Shown in pieces: positions 1 to 10,337 of a stretch of 64,000 nt of DNA; within the stretch, counting starts at the first letter, position 1, and each line of letters begins with the position of its first letter. The position numbers were made by a program, and so were the translations under genes. The DNA lies in contig OY998178.1 of the NCBI GenBank assembly GCA_963921935.1, positions 200,106,862 through 200,170,861 on the forward strand, in the 5' to 3' direction. Below the pieces are notes generated by a model, which saw only the letters and a list, made by a program, of their open reading frames with translations, was not told the origin of the DNA and did not search any database. The DNA comes from Galeruca laticollis (lineage: Eukaryota > Arthropoda > Insecta > Coleoptera > Chrysomelidae).

Positions 1-240
1 ATAAATGTTACAAACACAGAACACGTAAGCGATACTGTTAATCAAGAAGAAAACCAAAAAAGGAGTACAGGAAGCAAAGAAAAGAGTATAGAAGATGAAA
101 AAAGTGTACAGAAAGCAAAAAAAAACTGTATAGAAAGCCAAGAAAAGTGTCTAGAACAATTATCAAAGACCACAAATTTTCTTACAGAAGCTCACGAAAT
201 TAGTTTTGAGCTGTCTATACCCTCCAGAAAAAAAGATTAA
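1..240 (+). other. Unidentified open reading frame fragment, cut by window edge
   Basis: Frame 1 is open from the first base to TAA at 238-240 (79 codons). The product is hydrophilic, rich in Glu, Lys, Ser and Gln, with a near-repeat of KEKS/EDEKS/ESQEK-like segments. No domain was recognised. It lies 30 bases before another unidentified ORF on the same strand, so the two may be parts of one transposon ORF1 or a broken gene. It is antisense inside the inferred GLYR1 intron. Low complexity could also make it a chance reading frame. Confidence 0.25.
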
Positions 241-269
241 TTTTAGACAAAAATAAAAAACAATCAAAA

Positions 270-596
270 ATGGAAGACGACGCAATAGGTGATCAGTCAA
301 GTGATTCTACACATAATAACGAACAAACGACGAATAAAATAACAATAATGCGGGCCCAGATTCATGGACCAGTCAACACATCCTGGGCACAGGAAGTGGA
401 CAGTGAGAAGGAAAATGATGTGTCACAAATAGAGGATTTATTCGTGCCACAATATGCTGAGCTAAATAAAAATAAAATTATAAAAACAAATAAATTAAAC
501 AGGAATAGTGAAGACATAAACAAAATAATTACCTTTCCAGAAACTCAACAGATGGAACATATAATCCCTGTTTTCAAACTAGGAGGAGTGGCTTGA
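270..596 (+). CDS. Unidentified 108-aa ORF
   Basis: An ATG-started ORF of 108 codons ends in TGA. The protein is polar and acidic in its first half (MEDDAIGDQSSD) and Asn/Lys-rich in the second, with no transmembrane segment or familiar motif. It may belong with the ORF fragment just upstream as part of a non-LTR retrotransposon ORF1, because Jockey-like ORF1 and RT remnants follow 550 bases downstream on the same strand. That link is inference only. Confidence 0.25.
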   Translation: MEDDAIGDQSSDSTHNNEQTTNKITIMRAQIHGPVNTSWAQEVDSEKENDVSQIEDLFVPQYAELNKNKIIKTNKLNRNSEDINKIITFPETQQMEHIIPVFKLGGVA

Positions 597-597
597 A

Positions 598-1131
598 TTT
601 AAGTTGGCAATTCTGTAGATTCCTAATTGATCAGATCACAGATGGTTTTATTCAGCACTTCTGACTTTTGACATATTATAACCGAATAATTGTGTTAATT
701 CTAAACAAACTTTCATTTAAGCAAAAAGAGGATGATTATTTGTTTAAAAAAGAGCTTCTTCGTATATGCCCTTGCGATCTATTTATATTATATCATGAAC
801 AGAATTATTTCTGTAATACATTTTCACATAGATACCTGATAATTTATCCCAAAAATCGAACGTCTTGTATACCTATATATTGATCCTATACAATATAAAA
901 ATAAACAATTGACAAATCATTGATAAATAAACGTTAGCGTACTTTATTCATTAATATTTTTAATATATAAATCGTTCTAATTTACCTTTAATATGTATAA
1001 TAATTTGCTAGCTAGAACAACGGTAGACAATTTTATTTATAATTTGTGAGCAGGTTGAAGTCAAATGTCAAATAAAAATATAATAATAACTAAATATAAT
1101 AACCAACTGTACACTAAAAATTACTATATCA
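598..1131. other. AT-rich spacer, nothing recognised
   Basis: AT-rich sequence without a recognisable gene, long repeat or RNA. The short open frame at about 668-883 shows no domain. Confidence 0.5.
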
Positions 1132-1948
1132 GTGTTCAAAGAGCTTCATTGTGACACTGTAAACAATGTTATAATTATAATGAAGTCTCTTTTATACGTG
1201 AATTATAAAAATGATTTTGAAAAATTAAAACAAATTTTGAGGGAAGAAAAAGTGCCATTCCATACATACAGTAGAAGAGACGAAAAAACCCACGCGTTCG
1301 TGCTTAGAGACTTTACAGAGGCCGACACCTGATTTCAATGAACAAAAACTAGCTATCAACGCCTCCAAAACAGAGTATTTATTATTCAGGAGAATAGCTA
1401 GAAAAGCCGATCCATTACAATCTCAGCTTTGTGTAAATGGGCATTACCTTGCCCCAAACAATACCCTAAAGTACTTAGGGTATACAATGCAAGGAAATAC
1501 CACTGCAAATGCGCACATCTCGCAACAAATACAAAAAGCTAAGATTGCAATGTGTCGACGATATCCACTTATATGTAAACACAGTAATCTCAGAAGTCAA
1601 AACAAAATTTTAATATACAAACAAATCATAAGACCCATACTCACTTATGCTGCACCCATATATTACACAGACACCAAACATAATTTTCACTCTTTGCAGG
1701 TGATACAGAACAAGTGTCTCAGAATGGCATTAAATCACAATACGGTTTACCCCAAGTTACCTAAAACTTCCTGGTTACATGACAAGGCGAATATACCCAC
1801 TATCAAAGACTTTATCAATAAAATATCTGATAATTTGTATAACTACTGCCTGCCACAAGATCTTCGAAATAAACTCAAAGCCGCAAATCGCGCAGAAGGC
1901 ATCCGAGATAGTGGGTGCAGGCTTCTGCATGGATCGTTAATTACATAA
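1132..1948 (+). pseudogene. Jockey-like LINE remnant: ORF1 scrap joined to RT C-terminus
   Basis: The first part (1132-1330) encodes a piece typical of the PRE_C2HC-associated region of Jockey ORF1 proteins: the KLKQILREEKVPFHTYSRR core followed by HAFVLRDF. At about 1331 the frame changes, and an open frame runs to the stop at 1948. It matches the C-terminal part of a Jockey-type reverse transcriptase after the palm, with an N-A-S-KTEYLLF stretch, LKYLGY, and IRPILTYAAPIY followed by QNKCLRMAL. Everything between ORF1 and the RT thumb (endonuclease, RT fingers and palm) is missing, so this is an internally deleted copy. It is antisense inside the inferred GLYR1 intron. Confidence 0.75.
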
Positions 1949-2118
1949 TTAGGTGAGGGAGTAAAAGTCTCGCAGTAATCACACGGCGATGCTTTTGCTC
2001 CACAAAATTCATAAATTATATAACGTTATTAACATCTGCCAAGTTGCTTTCTCGAAAACTACTACCCCGTATCAATTCGAAACCCAGTCTTTCAGCTGTT
2101 TTTCTGGGAAAACCCAAG

Positions 2119-2533
2119 TCAAAGGATCGTTTTTGGGAGGCTGCTTTCCTGGGTAGCGAGTCTGCAATACGGTTTCCTTTCGATTTCCCGTGGCCTTTGA
2201 TCTTTTGATCTAGCCATGTTCTTGTTACAGGCTTTGATTAGGGCCATGTGACATTCCAATACTATGCCTAATGTAATACGTGCTCTGTTCAGGTAGTGTT
2301 TGTCTACTATCCGTGAGGAAGTAAATATTATTACCTGTGATGTTTCTTTTGGTAATCTCTTTTGCAGTGATGCAGGCAGCAGTGAGCTCGGTTTGATCAA
2401 CACTGGCTTTGCCCATTTTATGTTTAGATTCAGGGGTCTGAAGCAAATTCCACATCCTGAGCCTACATTGGTTTTTAACCAATCTGTGAAGATACTGATT
2501 GTGCCTTCTTCCAATGGGTCTTTCAACACACAT
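2119..2533 (-). pseudogene. Retrotransposon RNase H remnant
   Basis: Two overlapping minus-strand frames together give a decayed RNase H domain of the non-LTR retrotransposon type: an ISIFTDW-K block (normally TDGSK), GSGCGI, a QTELTAAC-AAKEI segment in the other frame, FLTDSR, and LECHMALIKACNKN near the end. The reading frame shifts at least twice and TDGS has become TDWL. The usual GHS/GHxG and C-terminal segments are not clear. No RT is joined to it. Confidence 0.6.
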
Positions 2534-3839
2534 ATATTATTAGCTTACTTTACTTTGTCCAAAATAAGAAAATTTGACATGTACAAAAAATTTGGTATAT
2601 CCGTTCAGAATTATAAAAAAAAAAATAAAGTGCACATTCATTGAGTTAAGGTAGGTAGTGGTACAAAGAGAAAGTGTAATCTGATAAGTACCTGTCAAAA
2701 TAAACTAACCCAGTTTATATACATTATAATCTCTATATATGTGAAAATGTAATATTAGTCAAAAACATTCAACTAAAGATTGAATGTTTTTGGTAAAACA
2801 CTTAATGTCATAGTTTTATTGATTTTGTATTTTTTTTTAATGTATCATTTGGATCTTTTGAGATTCTTCTTGCAGCTACTTGCCTCATCTTTCATCATGT
2901 CCAAAATTTATTAAAAAGGGCATGTTTAATCAGATGAATGACGAATTTATGCAATCTATTTCTAGGAAAAATCATTTCTTGGTAGACAGAAAGCATGTTC
3001 TGAATATTGTCTTCAACAAAACATAGCAAAGTAATCCTTGACCAAATAACACACGTAATTATCTACAATCACACTAAGAAGTTGAAAAACAATAAATCAT
3101 GTTTGTCAATTAATGAAGCTGCTAAGACCGATGTGACTATTTTATTAATTTCTGTAACTTAAATACGATATTAAAATAAACTTGTACTGATAAAACACAC
3201 TACTAGTGCTTCATTAGTACCATGTTAAACATAATTTAAAAAGTAGTCCAATAATATGTTAACAACAGTTAAATAAAATATAACGAATCACTATCAAACT
3301 ATGATGTGATATACAATTTTTATATTATAATACATTTGATAATGTGATATTAGAAAAATATAAGTTGATATCATACATTTCCTATATAGAATGGCCAAAA
3401 TTATAAGTAAAAATTTATCAATTTGCTTTATAAGCATAATAATTACCTGAAAGTTATATGACATTGTGAAAGGATGACAATAAAGTTGTCAAAATTAAAC
3501 TAACTGACCATAACATAGATCAAAATTTGTATGTTTTGTTTTTTAATAAATTGAAAACAGAAGGATAAACATGCAACTATGAAAACTAAACATTTTAAAG
3601 AAACTGCTGTAACTCCAATTACAGAGGTACATTTAAAATTACAAGAAAACCTGGAGATAACATAAAATTTATGAATTATATTATGTTCTCATCCCTTCAT
3701 TTTTATTTTGTCCAAAATTAATCACTTACAGATCTTACTTTTTGCAGCTCATAATTAATGACTTTTAAATGTCTCATAATTCACTTAAAATAATTAAACG
3801 ATTAAGTTGGAATTACTGGAACTATTGGTGATATTCATA
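2534..3839. other. AT-rich intronic DNA
   Basis: Inferred part of the GLYR1 intron after coding exon 4. No further GLYR1 exon, transposase or RNA gene could be recognised. It contains the small hairpin at 2761-2791. Confidence 0.5.
2761..2791. repeat. 12-bp-arm hairpin, first of a pair
   Basis: Arms at 2761-2772 (AAAAACATTCAA) and 2780-2791 are perfect reverse complements. A second hairpin with the same core occurs at 4572-4606, and the outer halves facing each other match over 15 bases in inverse orientation (2780-2794 with 4570-4584). Confidence 0.7.
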
Positions 3840-4005
3840 CTGAATACACTATTTACTATCACTACACCAACAGTCACAATTACACTGTCCTACGCACGTT
3901 TCGATAACCAAGTTATCATCTTCAGAGACTTGGTTATGGAAACGTAAGTCAGATAGTGTAATTTATTGTGAGCGTTGGTGTAGTGGTAGTAAATAGTGTG
4001 TTCAG
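3840..4005. repeat. 166-bp hairpin of Penelope/LINE-tail type
   Basis: Two inverted arms of about 75 bases meet near 3922. The left arm starts CTGAATACACTATTTACT and the right arm ends with its near-complement. The centre carries a CACGTTTCGATAACCAAG segment and ATCATCTTCAGAGAC. Such hairpins with an ACGTTTCGAT core are common at the ends of Penelope-like elements; that family assignment is inference. It sits 37 bases from the donor site of GLYR1 coding exon 4. Confidence 0.6.
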
Positions 4006-4041
4006 TATAATTAAATAATTACTGATAGATCTTATACTTAC

Positions 4042-5920
4042 TAATAATTTGGCTCTGAATTCTTCAATTTCACTTATGGCTTTCTTGAATGGACCTGAAT
4101 TGCTTGCTTTGTTAGATGAAATGTTTTTTTCTTTGAATTCAGCATATGGCTTAATGTTGATGTTTTCTATCCAAGCGCTACAGAAACAAAAACAGCATCA
4201 CTTAATACATTTAGGTAAATACTCTTTTGATTTAATGATGGTCAAGGATTTGTATACTACTCCCTGTAACATACACATTATATTTAATGCAAATAGATTC
4301 AATTGCTTAAAGACACATGGTAAACTTTTTTTACAATGAAGAAAAACAACATGTTTTTGATGTGTGGCATGAGGGCCTACACTTTAAAATCCAAACTCGC
4401 CTACCCAACCAACCATACCTCCTCATCCAATCATATTTGCCAGAAAGATACTTCCAATTCAAATAGAAAGAAACCTTATTCATTTAAATCTATAGTAAAA
4501 ATATACTCGCCCCATTCCTCTACTTAGTTTTCACTGTAGACATACTACATTTGCTTAAAATACTGTTATACCAAAAACATTCAACTTCTTTAGATGAATG
4601 TTTTTGTGTTATACTAACAACTGATATGGATGGTATTCAACAAACAGCAAAATCTTCACAGTAAACTAGCAGATTAGATTAAGACACTGGAAAATGATCT
4701 TAAATGTCAACAAATCCTATCAAGTTAATTTCACAAATCAATGAATTAGGTATCCTCAACTACACCTGAATAATACAAATGTCTACTAAAGCCCCAATGA
4801 AATATTTCAAACCAAGCTCTCAAATGGAGACTTCAATATTTCGTCCATAAACAATGTGATTAAATCATGGACGAACTGTTCAACCTTCCACTTATTGATA
4901 AGTGGCTTAAAAATATTTCCCACCCATCATCTATGATATTTAGTAATATCCAAACAATTGTCAATTTTTTTAGAAACAGTTAGTTTCATTTAAAAATGTA
5001 ATATATGAGTACATTCCACACAGTAAGGGTTGAAACAGTAAATTTCAACCCACTTACATCTTAATTGCTTTATTGAAGTAGATTGTAAATTTCAATTCAT
5101 GTTGAATAATTCAAGATATTTATTGAAACTACAGAACATCAAAAGCATTTCTAAAAAACAAATATATCAATTCACTATATAAATTGTGTATAACCAGAAT
5201 AACAAGTGTTATATTGGATTTTTAAGAGGCAAAAGTTTTATTTGTCTACAATGTGAAGGCTCTCCAAATATTTCTTGTAAAACTTTTAAATAAAAATATC
5301 CAATATTGTTTCAAAGTATTATCCTTAGAAAGAACATTTAACACTACTGGTTGCATGTTAATCCACTAAACTTACATATTGTGCTATATTAATCTACAAA
5401 GAAAAACAACTGGATAAACATTGTTTTTATATTATGATTACCAAACATAAGACATTTAATTTGTTTTTCAAATCTATTGAACTCTCAATTCTCAACAAAA
5501 TGTGAGCTCATAAACTAGCCTTAGAAAGTTAGAATATTGAAAGAATTAGAAATATTTATGCATAAAAAGATGAACAGAAATACTCACTAGTTTTTGGTAC
5601 CAAAAAAATAGACCCATTGCATTTCTTTTCGTCCTGCTTTGGTTGGTGTATTTGGACCGGGTTCCACAATCTAAAATCAAAATAAACATGTAGGTTAAGT
5701 TTACAGTGAAGCGCGCAACACACACACACAAGCTAACGGTTGGATTGAATAAGCGGCGGTAGAATACTTACACGAGCTGGCCAAGGCGAAAATGTCTTCA
5801 TTTTTGCCCTAGAAAAAAACAAAAAAATGTAAAATACACTGTGAAACTATATATTGTTCTGTATAATAATTATTAAAATTCTTACCATACTAAATCACCA
5901 ATTTTTAGATCGAAATTCAT
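4042..5920 (-). CDS. GLYR1: GLYR1/NPAC (Ndf) homologue, 5' four coding exons
   Basis: GLYR1 proteins bind chromatin in the nucleus through an N-terminal PWWP domain and carry a C-terminal beta-hydroxyacid-dehydrogenase-like domain. Four exons splice with consistent phases: 5886-5920 (MNFDLKIGDLV, phase 2), 5772-5808 (AKMKTFSPWPAR), 5588-5670 (IVEPGPNTPTKAGRKEMQ then VYFFGTKN), and 4042-4177 (AWIENINIKPYAEF onward to FRAKLL). Donors are GTAAG, GTAAGT, GTGAGT and GTAAGT; every acceptor ends in TAG. Together they give 97 codons covering the whole PWWP domain, including the SPWPA core (equivalent of PWWP) and the FFGT-AWI strand. The start ATG at 5920 fits the family N-terminus. AT-hook and dehydrogenase exons are not in the window and must lie left of position 1, so the fourth intron is at least 4 kb and full of transposon debris. 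Confidence 0.9.
4178..5587. other. GLYR1 intron 3
   Basis: A 1.4-kb AT-rich intron between coding exons 3 and 4. It contains the hairpin at 4572-4606 and a Penelope-family terminal fragment at 4933-5048. No other gene was recognised. Confidence 0.7.
4933..5048 (+). repeat. Penelope-like terminal repeat fragment
   Basis: Carries the AACAATTGTCAATTTTTT / AGTTTCATTTAAAAA / ATTCCACACAGTAAGGGT series that recurs at 29662-30672, 45598-45736, 54165-54735 and 59574-59730. Where the same sequence continues elsewhere it adjoins GIY-YIG endonuclease coding, so it is read as the terminal non-coding part of a Penelope-like family. Confidence 0.6.
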
Positions 5921-6447
5921 TTTTAGTTCCTCACCCATGTAGGACTTTCCTCAAACTGAAGTTTGTTTCCACACTTTCATATTCGCGGCGGATGATGCCT
6001 ATTCAACACTTGCGCACGCATATAATTTTTATAGCAACGTTCTGTTTATACACTCGGGTAATAACAGAAGCTATCTCTTTTTAGTAGATTGAGTTCGGAA
6101 CCACTACACCCAGTTAAGAAAAGAACTTAGATCATATATACTACCGTAGTATATATGATCTAAGGAAAAGAACGTGATATATTCGCGAGTGCTTATTATT
6201 AAGCGGCTTAACAGTGTCAATGGACTAACCGCTTTAACAATGCTATACAGATGCAAGATACCTACTATAATGCAAATATTTTTGTTTTATTTTAAGTTGT
6301 CTATTTATTTTATATGAAGCATTTCTTTTCTTGTCTATTTTTCTCTATGTAAGCAGTATCGTCTCCACGGAATAAATTTATAACATACATAGAGATTACA
6401 GAAGTTCCACGCAAACATCAATAGGAACCGAGAAAGATGACCCTTGC
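5921..6447. other. GLYR1 5' flank and probable promoter
   Basis: Sequence directly upstream of the GLYR1 start codon. It is less AT-rich than the introns (CGCGGCGGATGATG around 5985). No TATA box or initiator could be assigned with confidence. It holds the palindrome at 6127-6164. Confidence 0.4.
6127..6164. repeat. Near-perfect 38-bp palindrome with 9-bp direct repeats
   Basis: Arms of about 18-19 bases (TTAGATCATATATACTAC and its complement) flank one central base at 6145. Immediately outside are two copies of GAAAAGAAC (6118-6126 and 6165-6173), as a 9-bp target duplication would look. It lies about 210 bases upstream of the GLYR1 start codon. It may be a miniature transposon footprint or a transcribed hairpin. 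Confidence 0.7.
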
Positions 6448-6803
6448 GCCATCTGCTGTGAAAAATTACAAAGTGATGTAAACCATATACATATAAATTT
6501 TATTTATTACGTATATGATGTAAACACTATTAGTGTTGTATGGTTTTGTATAATCAGAGTTTTTAAATGTTCATTTTTTTAAACTGGTATTAAATGTTTG
6601 TGATGTCTTCATCAAAAGCATCTTACTGTATTCATGGCTGTTTACATTTGCCATCTGCCGTGAAAAAACACAAACAATGTGATGTAAACACTATTGGTAG
6701 TTTTGTATAATCAGCGTTTTTAAATGTTCATTTTTTAAAACTGATATTAAATGTTTGTGATGTCGTCATCAAAAGTATCCTTCTGTATTCATGGCTGTTC
6801 AAA
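6448..6803 (+). repeat. Imperfect tandem duplication
   Basis: Two diverged units start at 6448 (GCCATCTGCTGTGAAAAA) and 6650 (GCCATCTGCCGTGAAAAA). Both contain TGATGTAAACACTATT, TTTTGTATAATCAG, a TTTTTAAATGTTCATTTTTT run and ATTAAATGTTTGTGATGTC-T. Unit 1 has an extra 45-50 bases near its start. Each unit ends in the first codons of a THAP-like exon. Confidence 0.75.
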
Positions 6804-6897
6804 TATGCTGTATAAAAATACTACGTAGTTGAAATATTATAGTTTCCCCGAAAGTTCATTGAACACTGCGTGGATAACCTTGAAACGTCAAAAATGA
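6760..6897 (+). pseudogene. THAP-like zinc finger exon remnant
   Basis: From ATG at 6760 the frame reads MSSSKVSFCIHGCSN, then a TAG at codon 23, then LKYYSFPESSLNTAWITLKR before TGA at 6895-6897. The order Cys-x3-Cys, then FP, then W matches the first half of a THAP (C2CH) finger. The C-terminal Cys-x2-His part is absent. Two P-element-like loci with THAP domains occur elsewhere in the window, so this is probably a broken P-type transposase start. The internal stop shows it is dead. Confidence 0.45.
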
Positions 6898-7995
6898 ATA
6901 AATGCAGTAAAAACCCACATGTAATTGTGTATAATCAATATGATACTACAATGGGCAGCTATTAGAAAAGTTCAAATCTTTTTTTCCATAAATAAAAGTT
7001 ATTATCGAGAGATTAAAACGTTTTCTGTACGATTTCATTTATTATATAAAATAAAAGGTTTGTTATGTGTTTGCTGACTTTAATATTATATAATAAGTTT
7101 AAACAATTAAATACTATTAAGAGAAAGAAAGTAAACATTTGTACAAAACGAATCACTTCAAGTTTTTTGATTACATTTCAGAAAACATTGGAAGAATTGG
7201 GAACCAAATAAAAATACTAGAATTTGCAGTGCTCATTTTGTCAATAATCAAAAATCAGATAATCCCCTACACCCATCTTACATACCAACAATTTTTCCTG
7301 GCAAAGAAAATAAAAAGATCTATTCATTTTTGCATTTTGTATGTTGTTTATTACACTGTTTACATCACAATGTTTTTCTCCTTTAACACCAAGGCGCTCT
7401 ACGATCGGCAGAAGTGCTGCCTCTATAGTTCGGTCTCGATCCCTATACACGCACATACAACACTGACGCATGTTGCGATCCTTACCCTGCAAAGGAAATG
7501 ATACTATATCAGGGCCACAAAATAATAATGGCATCCAGCGGTAGGAACTTCCTAAACCTTAGCGTTTAAAAAAGCCCTATAACAAAATACCGCCCGAGTT
7601 ATATTGAAATAAAAGATTAAGCTGTTGAAATGAAAGTTTTGTAACTTGTATTAAACTCGATTTGCTCGCCTCTGATTAATACTCTTGTTGGTTAAATAAC
7701 TATATTAATGGTATATCTGGTTTTTTAAAATTAATCAAAGTTATTTTTTTGTAATTTCCTTATACTCTTATCTTCATCTTCCAATAACGCATAAAATATA
7801 AAATTAGTTGAATATATATAATTATTATTTCATTTTCATAATATACAGTTTTCTCATTGCCAAATTTTTAAAAACGTATAATCGGCGGGCAGTATGTCAG
7901 TAGTATTAAACAAGAAAAAAAAACTAATCGGAAATAAATCCTACAAAACATTTTATTGGCATTGTTTGTTGCCCAATGTGACTGTCCTAGGTTGT
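6898..7995. other. AT-rich spacer
   Basis: No gene recognised. The open frames at about 7139-7534 overlap on opposite strands and show no domain. Confidence 0.45.
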
Positions 7996-8260
7996 GATTA
8001 AGTGGGGCAGGTGAAAATGTACGGTTTTACGGTTATATCTCGTTAAAGACTTAAAATATCGAAAACTAACCTTCATAAAAGTTGTAGGGTATTTAATCCT
8101 GTATAAAATGAGACGAGACCAGGCTGCTATTTTCAAACTCATGCGAGTAAATGCGAAATTTACTGAAAATCGAACGAAATTAGTAAAACCGTATTTTATA
8201 ACTAAATTTTCAAATGACTTTTTTATCGTAAGCCGTTAATTTTGCCCCATTTACGTCGCA
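7996..8260 (+). repeat. Dispersed repeat, copy 1
   Basis: Contains TTATATCTCGTTAA, TTAAAATATCGAAAACT and GTTGTAGGG-ATTTAATCC, all shared in inverse orientation with 11330-11570. Its segment near 8122-8145 (GCTGCTATTTTCAAACTCAT) is the exact reverse complement of sequence near 9610-9632. The three copies look like parts of one unclassified transposon family. Confidence 0.6.
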
Positions 8261-9051
8261 TGATCCGAACCAATTATGCATAATTAAACTAGGTATTATA
8301 TGTGTATTTTTTCCATTTCAAGCTCTAAATTTAATTTATTAAAAATATAAAATTATTTATTATACTTCTTTTCGTGTAAAAATAATATCTTTAAATATAT
8401 TTAGCCTACATTTTGCTTAGAATTTATTTTATATAAAAAATTCTTTAAAACGCAAATATTCATAATCCCGCATTATGTAGAGTACCAACGGTGACGCAGC
8501 CGAGTTTGACCTTGCCAGACAAACCTGGGCAAACTAAAGATATCCCGTGTATTTAATCTTTGAGATATCCTGAGTAATGTATAGTCGTTGGTCTGAACCA
8601 ACCGAAAACTATGGAGTGTAAAGGAAATGAGATCTATCTCGTATGAGGAAAAATTGTCCAGCTATAAACATTAAATAATAGTTCAAAAATCCTTCAAAGT
8701 GGCGCTAGCGTAATCAAATTGAGTGACGTGATCATGTAGTTCATCCAATAATCATTTGTTTATTTCTCTACCCTTTTCTAATAATTTTCAGTACTATTTT
8801 TAAAATTTACCCGGCGGCTACCGTAGCGCCACCGTTATATACTACCATTAACGGACACTTTTTCATACAGTGGCAGTTCTCCTTTCCTTACCCTCCATAA
8901 CAAAAAATACACCACGGTGTACTCTTTTTCCACACCGAAAACGAATTAAATTATGGGAAATTGTGATATTTGACATTGCTTTGCATATTACTAAAAAAAT
9001 ATTTTGATATTTTTGAATGTGTTTTTATTTAAATATACCTACAATCTACAA
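8261..9051. other. Spacer before Harbinger remnant
   Basis: No domain recognised. The stretch around 8700-8890 is less AT-rich (GTGGCGCTAGCG, GCGGCTACCGTAGCGCC) and could be the 5' leader of the Harbinger-type gene that starts at 9052. Confidence 0.35.
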
Positions 9052-9490
9052 ATGGCTGTAAACGATTTAATTAATTTAGCTGCTCTAGAAACCTTAGAGC
9101 AAGCCGAAATTTTGGCTAACAATACAGTGCGACATCGACTGAAGTGGACTGATCCTTTTGAGGAACTTAAGTAACAACAATTTTTGATAACTATACACTG
9201 GACAAACATTATTCTGGAAGAGTTGATGGATATTTTGCATCCTCACGTGCCATCACCTACTAGAATATCAGAGTTGTGTGACAAGAAACTCTATTCATAA
9301 TATTTCTATATAGTTAGTTCAACTAGATTTATTTCAAATATTGACAGCACTATGGTTCTTTGCTTCCAGAAGATATCAAAATGATATTGGAAGGAATGTA
9401 AATCATGCCATTAGCCAGTATGCTGTGAGTAGATCAATTACTGAAGTTACTAATGCCTTAAACATTTCGAATATTTTACAACAGGGCGTG
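9052..9490 (+). pseudogene. PIF/Harbinger transposase N-terminal remnant
   Basis: ATG at 9052 opens 40 codons ending in LKWTDPFEELK before TAA. Later frames continue the family pattern: FLITIHWT, DILHPHVPSPTRISEL, then LTALWFFASRRYQNDIG (family ALRFFATGSYQ) and QYAVSRSITEVTNALN (helix-turn-helix). The DDE nuclease half is not present; sequence switches near 9500 to the dispersed repeat. At least one stop and several frame changes make it non-functional. Confidence 0.65.
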
Positions 9491-9595
9491 TTGCCACATA
9501 TCCTACCATACAATTAGACGATTTTTCATTTTGTCTATCTTCCAAAATAAAAATTGTAATATCACCCGATAAAATACGATTACGATTTTGTTATG

Positions 9596-9695
9596 CGGGT
9601 TTATTCGCATGAGTTTGAAAATAGCAGCCCATGCTCTTGTTTTTTGGACTACTCGTTCTTCTGCTAATGCTCATCAAAGTTGGACAAGTTTTACA
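9596..9695 (+). repeat. Dispersed repeat, copy 2
   Basis: Shares CGCATGAGTTTGAAAATAGC with the complement of 8120-8145, and TGCTCATCAAAGTTGGACAA with the complement of about 11370-11400. It bridges the two other copies and borders the ORF remnant that follows. Confidence 0.6.
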
Positions 9696-9699
9696 TATT

Positions 9700-10337
9700 T
9701 ATGAAAGAAATTGTTGTTTGTTGTTGTTGTTTAAACCTCTGTTTTTTGCTGATAGGCTTCTCAGTAAAGCAAGCTAATGAATATACAGATCACCTAATTA
9801 TTGCCACAGCCTTTGAGGTGTCACAGGGGCATGAGAAGGTTGTGGTAGTTGGTGAGGATACGCACCTCCTCATTATGCTCAATGCCCTAGCAAACATTGG
9901 CAAACATGTATTTCTCAAAACCTGGAAAAGGAACGGTCCCATCAAAAGTATTTGGTCTCAGCAGCTTCAATCTGGCAAAAGAAAGTGATCATGCTATTGG
10001 TCAAAACTGAAAGTCTTCTGAAATGAATAAAACTATTCTTAGGCATGGCACTCAAGCTGAAGCTGATGCCAAAGCTAGCCTACGGTTTTTAACAACTCTC
10101 TATAGAGGTAGGGTAGGAGATACTTTAGACAAATCGCCATGCAACCTGTTTTCCAAAGTGCTTGTAAAATCCATATTATACGTGGTATCCATACCACCAA
10201 CATCCGAAGCAGCCCTCCAGCATTGCTTTAGAACTTACATACATAATAGGTCCTCTGCTAATAGGATTTTTACATTTAATAGGTCCTCCGGTGCATTAGA
10301 CCTTCCATATACGGACGACCTAACGCATCTAATATAA
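9700..10337 (+). pseudogene. Remnant of uncharacterised transposon-associated protein
   Basis: The first open frame (to 9987) contains SVKQANEYTDHLIIATAFEV then KVVVVGEDTHLLIMLNAL and GKHVFLKT. An acidic D-x-H-L-L-I core after a beta strand resembles the PIN/FEN-like acidic patch of a large arthropod and cnidarian family of uncharacterised proteins. The second frame (10023-10337) has GTQAEADAKASLRFLTTLYRG and SIPPTSEAALQHCFRTYI, matching the later part of the same family, where a PPT-EAA-QH-RTY motif is usual. The expected HAFTGCDT-like segment between them is lost. The family resemblance is from memory and the function is unknown. Confidence 0.45.

Noticed and set aside
7139..7534. Opposing ORFs of 120 and 97 codons
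   Set aside because: Mutually overlapping on opposite strands, with no domain and odd composition; no support for either.
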